A stretch of DNA of 64,000 bases from Loxodes magnus. Taxonomy: Eukaryota; Ciliophora; Karyorelictea; Loxodida; Loxodidae. Shown in pieces: positions 57,001 to 64,000 of the stretch; the first letter of the stretch is position 1; every line of letters begins with the position of its first letter. The notes beneath the pieces are model-generated. The model was not told the origin of the DNA. It searched no databases and worked only from the letters and a program-made list of their open reading frames with translations. Location of the stretch: assembly GCA_946699065.1 (NCBI GenBank), contig CAMPDV010002386.1, positions 1-64,000 of the forward strand, in the 5' to 3' direction. Both the position numbers and the translations under genes were made by a program.

Positions 57001-60000
57001 CTACTTAACTTTTCTTTGAAATCTCATCTTTCTCATTCTATTACTTTCAATTATGATCTTCAGACTCTTTTACTTGCTTTTCTACTTCACTTTTCTTTGA
57101 AATCTCATCTCTCTCATTTTATTACTTTCAATTATGATCTTCAGACTCTTTTACTTGCTTTTCTACTTCACTTTTCTTATAAATCTAATCTCTCTCATTT
57201 ATTACTTTCAATTATGATCTTCAGACTCTTTTACTTGCTTTTTCTACCTCACTGTTCTTTGAAATCTCATCTCTCTCATTTTATTACTTTCATATATGAT
57301 CTTCAGATTTTTATACTTGCTTTTCTACTTCACTGTTCTTTGAAATCTCATCTCTTTCTCATTTTATTACTTTCAATTATGATCTTCAGACTCTTTTACT
57401 TGCTTTTCTACTTCAATGTTCTTTGAAATCTCATCTCTCTCATTTTATTACTTTCAATTATGATCTTCAGACTCTTTTACTTGCTTTTCTACTTCACTTT
57501 TCTTTGAAATCTCATCTCTTTCTCATTTTATTACTTTCAATTATGATCTTCAGACTCTTTTACTTGCTTTTCTACTTCATTGTTCTTTGAAATCTCATCT
57601 CTCTCATTTTATTACTTTCAATTATGATCTTCAGACTCTTTTACTTTCTTTTCTACTTCACTTTTCTTATAAATCTCATCTCTTTCTCATTTTATTACTT
57701 TCAATTATGATCTTCAGACTCTTTTACTTGCTTTTCTACTTCACTGTTCTTTGAAATCTCATCTCTCTCATTTTATTACTTTCAATTATGATCTTTAGAC
57801 TCTTTTACTTGCTTTTTCTACCTCACTGTTCTTTGAAATCTCATCTCTCTCATTTTATTACTTTCAATTATGATCTTCAGACTCTTTTACTTGCTTTTCT
57901 ACTTCACTGTTCTTTGAAATCTCATCTCTTTCTCATTTTATTACTTTCAATTATGATCTTCAGACTCTTTTACTTGCTTTTCTACTTCACTGTTCTTTGA
58001 AATCTCATCTCTTTCTCATTTTATTACTTTCAATTAATATCTTCAGACTCTTTTACTTGCTTTTTCTACTTCACTTTTCTTTGAAATCTCATCTCTCTCA
58101 TTTTATTACTTTCAATTATGATCTTCAGACTCTTTTACTTGCTTTTCTACTTCACTGTTCTTTGAAATCTCATCTCTCTCATTTTATTACTTTCAATTAT
58201 GATCTTCAGACTCTTTTACTTGCTTTTCTACTTCACTTTTCTTTGAGATCTCATCTCTCTCTCATTTTATCACTTTCAATTATGATCTTCAGACTCTTTT
58301 ACTTGCTTTTCTACTTAACTTTTCTTTGAAATCTCATCTTTCTCATTCTATTACTTTCAATTATGATCTTCAGACTCTTTTACTTGCTTTTCTACTTCAC
58401 TGTTCTTTGAAATCTCATCTCTCTCATTTTATTACTTTCAATTATGATCTTCAGACTCTTTTACTTTCTTTTCTACTTCAATGTTCTTTGAAATCTCATC
58501 TCTCTCATTTTATTACTTTCAATTATGATCTTTAGACTCTTTTACTTGCTTTTCTACTTCACTTTTCTTTGAAATCTCATCTCTTTCTCATTTTATTACT
58601 TTCAATTAGGATCTTCAGACTCTTTTACTTGCTTTTCTACTTCACTGTTCTTTGAAATCTCATCTCTCTCATTTTATTACTTTCATATATGATCTTCAGA
58701 TTTTTATACTTGCTTTTCTACTTCACTGTTCTTTGAAATCTCATCTCTTTCTCATTTTATTACTTTCAATTAGGATCTTCAGACTCTTTTACTTGCTTTT
58801 CTACTTCACTTTTATTTGAAATCTCATCTCTTTCTCATTTTATTACTTTCAATTATGATCTTTAGACTCTTTTACTTGCTTTTTCTACCTCACTGTTCTT
58901 ATAAATCTCATCTCTCTCATTTTATTACTTTCATATATGATCTTCAGATTTTTATACTTGCTTTTCTACTTCACTTTTCTTTGAAATCTCATCTCTCTCA
59001 TTTTATTACTTTCATATATGATCTTCAGACTCTTTTACTTGCTTTTCTACTTCACTTTTCTTTGAAATCTCATCTCTCTCATTTTATTACTTTCAATTAT
59101 GATCTTCAGACTCTTTTACTTGCTTTTCTACTTCACTTTTCTTTGAAATCTCATCTCTTTCTCATTTTATTACTTTCATATATGATCTTCAGACTCTTTT
59201 ACTTGCTTTTCTACTTCACTGTTCTTTGAAATCTCATCTCTTTCTCATTTTATTACTTTCAATTATGATCTTCTGACTCTTTTACTTCTTTTTCTACTTC
59301 ACTGTTCTTTGAAATATCATCTTTCTCATTTTATTAATTTCAATTATGATCTTCAGACTCTTTTACTTGCTTTTTCTACCTCACTGTTCTTTGAAATCTC
59401 ATCTCTCTCATTTTATTACTTTCAATTATGATCTTTAGACTCTTTTACTTGCTTTTTCTACCTCACTGTTCTTATAAATCTCATCTCTCTCATTTTATTA
59501 CTTTCATATATGATCTTCAGATTCTTTTACTAGCTTTTTCTACCTCACTGTTCTTTGAAATTTTATCTCTTTCTCATTATATTACTTTCAATTATGATCT
59601 TCAGACTCTTTTACTTTCTTTTCTACTTCAAAGTTCTTTGAAATCTCATCTCTCTCTCATTTTATTACTTTCAATTATGATCTTCAGACTCTTTTACTTG
59701 CTTTTTCTACCTCACTGTTCTTTGAAATCTAATCTCTCTCATTTCATTACTTTCATATATGATCTTCAGATTTTTATACTTGCTTTTCTACTTCACTTTT
59801 CTTATAAGACTAATCTCTCTCATTTTATTACTTTCAATTATGATCTTCAGACTCTTTTACTTGCTTTTCTACTTCACTTTTCTTATAAATCTAATCTCTC
59901 TCATTTTATTACTTTCAATTATGATCTTCAGATTTTTATACTTGCTTTTCTACTTCACTTTTCTTATAAATCTAATCTCTCTCATTTTATTACTTTCAAT

Positions 60001-61052
60001 TATGATCTTCAGACTCTTTTACTTGCTTTTTCTACCTCACTGTTCTTTGAAATCTCATCTCTCTCATTTTATTACTTTCAATTATGATCTTCAGACTCTT
60101 TTACTTGCTTTTCTACTTCACTTTTCTTTGAAATCTCATCTCTTTCTCATTTTATTACTTTCATATATGATCTTCAGACTCTTTTACTTGCTTTTCTACT
60201 TCACTGTTCTTATAAATCTCATCTCTTTCTCATTTTATTACTTTCAATTATGATCTTCAGACTCTTTTACTTCTTTTTCTACTTCACTTTTATTTGAAAT
60301 ATCATCTTTCTCATTTTATTAATTTCAATTATGATCTTCAGACTCTTTTACTTGCTTTTTCTACCTCACTGTTCTTTGAAATCTCATCTCTCTCATTTTA
60401 TTACTTTCATATATGATCTTCAGATTTCTTTGCTTTTCTACTTCACTGTTCTTTGAAATCTCATCTCTCTCATTTTATTACTTTCATATATGATCTTCAG
60501 ACTCTTTTACACACTATTCTACTTCACTTTTCTTTGAAATCTCATCTCTCTCATTTTATTACTTTCAATTATGATCTTCAGACTCTTTTACTTGCTTTTC
60601 TACTTCACTGTTCTTTGAAATCTCATCTCTCTCATTTTATTACTTTCAATTATGATCTTCAGACTCTTTTACTTCTTTTTCACTTCACTGTTCTTATAAA
60701 TCTCATCTCTCTCATTTTATTACTTTCAATTATGATCTTCAGACTCTTTTACTTGCTTTTCTACTTCAATGTTCTTTGAAATCTCATCTCTCTCATTTTA
60801 TTACTTTCAAATATGATCTTCAGACTCTTTTACACACTATTCTACTTCACTTTTCTTTGAAATCTCATCTCTCTCATTTATTACTTTCAATTATGATCTT
60901 CAGACTCTTTTACACACTATTCTACTTCACTTTTCTTTGAAATCTCATCTCTCTCATTTTATTACTTTCAATTATGATCTTCAGACTCTTTTACTTCTTT
61001 TTCACTTCAATGTTCTTATAAATCTAATCTCTCTCATTTTATTACTTTCAAT

Positions 61053-61145
61053 TATGATCTTCAGACTCTTTTACTTGCTTCTTCTACTTCATGATCTTCA
61101 GACTGTTCTTTGAAATCTCATCTCTCTCATTTTATTACTTTCAAA
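61053..61145 (+). repeat. Chimeric 93-bp monomer near the array edge
   Basis: This monomer is 93 bp, the longest I found. After ttctacttc a second atgatcttcagact segment (about 61,091-61,104) is inserted before the normal gttctttgaaatc. The inserted bases equal the start of a monomer, so the change looks like slippage or exchange between out-of-register copies. The next monomer (from 61,146) is also a hybrid: agactttttatac combines the agactctttt and agatttttat forms. Confidence 0.85.
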
Positions 61146-61239
61146 TATGATCTTCAGACTTTTTATACTTGCTTTTCTACTTCACTTTTCTTTGAAATCT
61201 CATCTCTTTCTCATTTTATTACTTTCATATATGATCTTC

Positions 61240-61290
61240 AGACTCTTTTACTTAATTTTTCTGCATTATTTATAAGTTTAAACTTTTTTT
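61240..61290. other. Right boundary of the satellite array
   Basis: The last recognisable monomer begins at about 61,230 and reads normally through cagactcttttactt (to about 61,254). Then it departs from the consensus: aatttttctgcattatttataag could be a badly eroded monomer continuation (compare ttttctacttcac and cttataaatc), after which no match remains. No target-site duplication, transposon end or other junction signature is visible. Confidence 0.8.
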
Positions 61291-61930
61291 TTTACTTTAT
61301 TTTTTTTTAATTAAATTTTGATAGTTTTGATTTATTTATTTTATTTATTCTTTTTGTTTTTTCTTATTATCAATGTTTTTTTTGCTTTTGATTTTTTTAT
61401 ATTGATATGAATGGCTTTAACATAAATTGAATTTTTTATGTTTTTTCTTACTTTCATATTATTTTTTTGTCATTTTTTATTTTTTTTTTTATTTTTTTTT
61501 AATCATTAAGTTTTTTTTATTAAAATTATATATAAATATTTCTGATTTCATTTTTCTTCTCGTTTAAACTGTTTTTTATGACAATATTATATATTTTTTT
61601 TATATTTGTATTTCTGTTTATCATAACTTACAATTTTTTTCACATCTTTTTAATTTAAACTCAATTTTTTTTTCGAAGTTTCGTCCCAAATTTTTCATGG
61701 ATTGTTAATTTTGTACAAAAAAAGACTTTTGTCATTTTCCCTTATTTTCGAATTTTTTTAACTTCTTGTTTGAGCATTTTTTTTTAATTTTCACTGCTTT
61801 AAAGCTTATTATTTTTTTTTTGGCTCGTTACTTCCCGAAAATCTTTTGTAGTGCAAAACTCTTAGCGAAATAATGCTTTAACTTTTTTTCCAAACAATTT
61901 TTTTTCTTTAAGATTTCCAAATTACATTTA
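61255..61930. other. T-rich AT spacer, no gene seen
   Basis: Long T runs dominate the + strand, with scattered more complex bits (for example ttcgtcccaaatttttcatgg near 61,680, and cccgaaaatcttttgtagtgc near 61,833). I see no open frame worth calling and no RNA gene. The pyrimidine excess on this strand continues that of the satellite but is not periodic. Confidence 0.6.
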
Positions 61931-62040
61931 AAAATGAAATCTCAGTTCAAAATTCTAAGTTTATTCTGTCCGAAAAAAGTCTTGCAGTGTAAAAAGCTGA
62001 GCAAAAAAACAAAATTATTTTTTTCACGATTTAATGCTTT
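61833..62040 (+). repeat. Degenerate partial copies of the flank module
   Basis: Two weak relatives of the better-preserved module downstream. At 61,833-61,885 the order cccgaaaa, tagtgcaaaactcttagcgaaa, aatgcttta is seen; at 61,967-62,040 the order gtccgaaaa, cagtgtaaaaagctgagc, ttttcacgattt, aatgcttta. Spacing of the common gtgNaaaa core is about 136 bp between these two and about 326 bp to the next copy. The relationship is inferred from order and short matches, so confidence is moderate. Confidence 0.45.
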
Positions 62041-62200
62041 AGATACTCTTTTTTGCATTCTTTTGGCTCTAAAATTCGAAAAAAAAAACCAAAATACAAT
62101 TCTTAAAGATTTGAATGACCAAAATCAGCATATTATAAAATCAAAAAGATTCAAAACCAAAATCAAAAAAAAATGTTCAAAAAATTTTATTTTTCCCATT

Positions 62201-62342
62201 TTTTTCAAAAACCTTTTCACTTTAAAATTTTTTCTCAAAAAAATTTATTCCTTTCTGACCTTATTTCAATCCCGAAATCCCCCAGTTTGTTCCGTCCCAA
62301 CTCAGACCTATAGTGTAAAACGTTGAGCAAAAAAAGGCTTTC
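62201..62342 (+). repeat. ~142-bp flank module, copy 1
   Basis: This stretch matches 62,695-62,836 at a constant 494 bp with a few substitutions and compensating small gaps. Shared landmarks in order: tttttcaaaaacctttt, ctttaaaattttttctc, ttcctttctgacc, cccgaaatcccccag, ttgttccgtcccaactca, cctatagtgtaaaacg and tgagcaaaaaaaggctttc. The C-rich landmarks stand out against AT-rich surroundings. I do not recognise the family. It could be part of a decayed mobile element or a locally duplicated spacer unit. Confidence 0.85.
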
Positions 62343-62454
62343 ACACTTTTTCAATTTAAAGCTGCTCGTCATCTTATTTTTCCTTTTAATTAACTCTACA
62401 AATGAAATTTTAAAAAAATTTCGGAATCAAATCGAAAAATTTTTATCACAACCC

Positions 62455-62668
62455 GTTCAAAAACAATTATTATAACCAAAATCAAAAAAAATTTGAACAC
62501 TGGATCAAAAAAAATTTAAAGTCCAAACTAAAAAAAATTTCCAAATCCAAAATCAAAATTTTCAAATCCATTATCAAAATTTTTTAAAACCAAACTCAAA
62601 ATTTTCAAATCCAAAACTAAAATTTTCAAAACCAAAACTAAAATTTTCAAAACCAATATCAAAAGGGA
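62455..62668 (+). repeat. Degenerate ~21-bp AT-rich minisatellite
   Basis: A run of imperfect copies of aaaattttcaaaaccaaaact, best preserved from about 62,540 to 62,660 where four or five units of 20-22 bp can be aligned. Earlier units are looser (caaaaaaaatttgaac, caaaaaaaatttaaag). It fills most of the space between the two flank-module copies. Slippage on a simple motif explains it. Confidence 0.7.
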
Positions 62669-62694
62669 TGGTCTTTATTTTTTTATTCACATTT

Positions 62695-62836
62695 TTTTTC
62701 AAAAACCTTTTATACTTTAAAATTTTTTCTCAAAAAATTTATTCCTTTCTGACCCTCTACTTATCCCGAAATCCCCCAGCTTGTTCCGTCCCAACTCACC
62801 CCTATAGTGTAAAACGCTGAGCAAAAAAAGGCTTTC
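62695..62836 (+). repeat. ~142-bp flank module, copy 2
   Basis: Second copy of 62,201-62,342. It differs in a few places (ctctacttatcccg against ttatttcaatcccg, cagcttgtt against cagtttgtt, aaacgctgagc against aaacgttgagc). Downstream it continues gcgtttttcacgatttctgg, of which only ttttcacgattt is also found after the weaker copy near 62,021. The full repeat unit is thus probably longer than the part both copies keep. Confidence 0.85.
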
Positions 62837-63019
62837 GCGTTTTTCACGATTTCTGGGCTTCTACCTCATGAAATTTTAATCTGCTATCCTTCAAATGTAG
62901 TATTTTAAATTTTTCCTATCGTAAAAAACTCATTATGCATCTTAAAAGTAATAATAATAAGCTTAAAACAAACGTAAACAAATTTTATAAATAAATAAAA
63001 AAATGTAATTGCACGCTGC
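62837..63019. other. AT-rich spacer, nothing recognised
   Basis: Mixed AT-rich sequence without a usable open frame, periodicity or RNA-gene signature. It includes short A/T runs and aataataataagc near 62,951. Confidence 0.5.
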
Positions 63020-63300
63020 TCGAAAATTTTCTAGCACTGTACTATAAAATTCAAAATTTTTTAACTCTAGTACTTACTTCAAAAAATTTTCTGACACTTC
63101 GAAAATTTAAAATTTTTTAACTTTGAAACATACTCCTAGAAAAATTTAAAAAAAAATTCCAAACACTAGAAAAATTTAAAATTTTTTAACTCTAAAGCAT
63201 ACTCCAAAAAATTCCTAGTACTTGAAAAATTTAGAAATTTTTTGAACTCTAAAACATATTCCAAAAAATTTTCTAACACTTGAAACATTTAAAAATTTCT
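63020..63300 (+). repeat. Degenerate ~57-bp tandem repeat, about five units
   Basis: The order gaaaatttaaaattttttaact, then ctaaaacatactcc, then aaaaaattttctaacactt recurs. The 'taac' after the T run falls at 63,062, 63,118, 63,187 and (as gaac) 63,244, giving spacings of 56, 69 and 57 bp. The 69-bp unit contains an extra aaatttaaaaaaaaattcc stretch. Divergence between units suggests an old, inactive repeat. Confidence 0.65.
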
Positions 63301-63490
63301 CTAAACACTTTTTTTAAATCTAAACTTTTGTTTAAAAAAATACTAAATTCAGAAAAGACTTTGAAAAAAAATTCTAAAACGTAGAAAAAATTTTTTTTGA
63401 ATTTTATAACAAAAAAAATACTTCTTTAGAATTGAATAATTAACAAAATTTTATATTCTTAAATATAATATTTAAATAGTTTAAATTCAT
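63301..63490. other. AT-rich spacer, nothing recognised
   Basis: A-rich sequence grading into even composition from about 63,490. If the minus-strand gene remnant to the right is real, this lies 3' of it. I see no definite polyadenylation signal or terminator. Confidence 0.5.
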
Positions 63491-63678
63491 AATGATCACT
63501 TGATGTATCTCTACTTGTCCTCCATGCTCAGTGTTACATTAGACATAGTACAATTCTAAAAACTTAATCCATAGTCAGCGTATACTTTGCTCCAGTCAGT
63601 CTATATAATTAATTGGTAGATTCGAACTTACCTATTGTTAGTTGTTAGTATCTACTCCATTCAATAACCTTCCTAATT

Positions 63679-64000
63679 TCATCTTCGAATGACGTAATTA
63701 TTCGTTGAACTTCCATTCCATTTATCACCTGTACTCGATACCAACCAATTGTTGTCCTTAGATAATGATAGACTTCCTGCATAGTCAGAATTATTTAAGA
63801 TACATACACATTATCCATTATTGATATTTCATATTCTTATGGTCTTGTCATAGTGATCCAGATAAGATATACTTGTTGTTACTTGAGAATATTACCGATA
63901 AGACAAAACGAGAATGTCCAGAAAGAACCTTTGTACATTATTATGTCTTAGAGTTCCATAGTCTCACCCTATTATCTACACTTCCCGATACGATGAACTC
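63679..64000 (-). pseudogene. WD40-repeat protein fragment, about three blades, interrupted (pseudogene, or gene in a stop-reassigned code)
   Basis: Reading leftward from 64,000, the minus strand encodes FIVSGSVDNRVRLWN, the end of one blade. After a short linker with two adjacent TAA codons (63,943-63,938) come VLSGHSRFVLSVIF and NNKYILSGSL, a full second blade with its Gly-His pair. At 63,850 one extra base shifts the frame, and DKTIRI follows with TGA where the blade's Trp belongs (63,831-63,829), then NINNG, TAA (63,813-63,811), CVCIL, and a weaker third blade (SLSLSKDNNWLVSSTGD). The structural Asp residues are 42 and about 41 codons apart, as in WD40 proteins, if the stop codons are counted as residues. 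The fragment runs off the window, so the start and total length are unknown. WD40 proteins are beta-propeller scaffolds for protein-protein contacts; the specific protein cannot be named. WD40 identity is fairly sure; whether it is dead or recoded is open. Confidence 0.7.

Larger units (their letters stand above)
1..61254 (+). repeat. Satellite DNA array, ~81-bp monomer, roughly 750 head-to-tail copies
   Basis: The motif tatgatcttcag recurs every 76-83 bases from the first base of the window to about 61,254, always in the same orientation. Dividing length by 81 gives about 756 copies, which is an estimate rather than a count. Each monomer runs through recognisable blocks: tatgatcttcag, then a T-rich stretch ending cttttctacttcac, then ttctttgaaatctcatctc, then cattttattactttcaat. 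Copies differ mainly by a limited set of recurring variants rather than random changes, as expected of an array homogenised by unequal exchange and gene conversion. I saw no inserted transposon, inversion or unique spacer. The array is cut by the left window edge, so its true length is unknown. Large satellites of this kind usually lie in heterochromatin near centromeres or telomeres; nothing in the sequence decides which. Confidence 0.98.
50500..61254 (+). repeat. Right-hand array domain with private monomer variants
   Basis: Several variants occur only or almost only here: ttactttcttttctac for ttacttgcttttctac (frequent from 51,524; I saw one elsewhere, near 911), cttcaaagttcttt (near 54,138, 56,021, 59,628), ctttgagatctc (55,459, 56,685, 56,850, 58,241), caattaggatc (55,168, 58,605, 58,768), caattaatatc (55,331, 56,555, 58,031), ctgtacttata (53,733, 53,979, 55,617) and cttaacttttc (57,004, 58,316). 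Large HOR units are weaker here than further left. More private variation and less long-range order toward an array edge is a known satellite pattern, explained by less frequent exchange at edges. Confidence 0.75.

Noticed and set aside
56359-57426. 355-codon open frame made of 27-residue repeats
   Set aside because: It lies wholly inside the satellite, starts and ends wherever 81-bp monomers give way to other lengths, and equals the array in composition. Single-base length variants shift the frame freely, so there is no sign of coding constraint.
1-61254. CRISPR array
   Set aside because: The repeats are directly adjacent with no unique spacers, the period is ~81 bp, and no cas genes are present. 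The surroundings are eukaryotic.
1-61254. Telomeric repeats or a CENP-B box in the array
   Set aside because: No short telomere-type unit is present. The CpG-free monomer lacks the TTCG and CGGG cores of a CENP-B box.
61934-62326. 130-codon open frame in the flank
   Set aside because: Its translation is mostly Lys, Phe, Leu and Asn from A and T runs. Its end lies in the flank module, whose other copy is not open in the same way. No domain or start signal is visible.
61255-63490. Decayed transposon with inverted ends in the flank
   Set aside because: I found direct repeats (the 142-bp module, 21-bp and 57-bp repeats) but no inverted termini, target-site duplications or coding remnants of a transposase or reverse transcriptase.
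63645-63782. 45-codon minus-strand frame starting MQEVYHYLRTTIGW
   Set aside because: It overlaps the WD40 reading frame in a different frame, is short enough to arise by chance, and shows no family motif.

Overview
The window is almost entirely one tandem satellite array. Positions 1 to about 61,254 hold head-to-tail copies of an ~81-bp monomer, all in one orientation. I see no interruption by a gene, transposon or RNA gene. The array runs off the left edge of the window and ends near 61,254. The remaining 2.7 kb is AT-rich flank with decayed repeats, and at the far right end a minus-strand remnant of a WD40-repeat protein gene. An array this long, the repeat-rich flank and the WD40 fragment point to the nuclear genome of a eukaryote, probably a heterochromatic block (pericentromeric, subtelomeric or germline-limited). 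I cannot name the species. One clue, treated as inference only, is that in-frame TAA codons in the WD40 fragment sit where Gln would fit. That would suit a ciliate-type code as well as a dead gene.

Array layout. The reference monomer (for example 326-406) is 81 bp, about 30% G+C and 74% pyrimidine on the + strand, with no CpG. Variants run from 76 to 83 bp and recur in fixed orders, making higher-order repeats (HORs) nested at many scales. Four domains can be told apart. Domain 1 (about 1-8.8 kb) has 2,022-bp and 1,290-bp HORs and is rich in the 'acttctttttcac' and 'agatttttat' variants. Domain 2 (about 8.8-28.5 kb) largely lacks those variants and contains a ~5.1-kb block present twice, 10,034 bp apart. 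Domain 3 (about 28.5-50.5 kb) has repeats at spacings of 886, 1,926, ~2,417, ~6,847 and 15,688 bp. Domain 4 (about 50.5-61.25 kb) is less regular and carries private variants.

Flank. 61,255-61,930 is T-rich. From about 62,050 the + strand turns A-rich. A ~142-bp module occurs twice 494 bp apart (62,201-62,342 and 62,695-62,836), with weaker copies upstream. A ~21-bp minisatellite lies between them, and a degenerate ~57-bp tandem repeat lies at 63,020-63,300. From about 63,490 the composition becomes more even, and the minus strand at 63,679-64,000 encodes about three WD40 blades with the family's ~42-codon spacing, interrupted by stops and one frame change.

The many open frames of 60-355 codons in the array are not genes. 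They arise because 81 bp is 27 codons and the + strand monomer has one stop-free frame. No intact protein gene, RNA gene, CRISPR array or mobile element could be supported.
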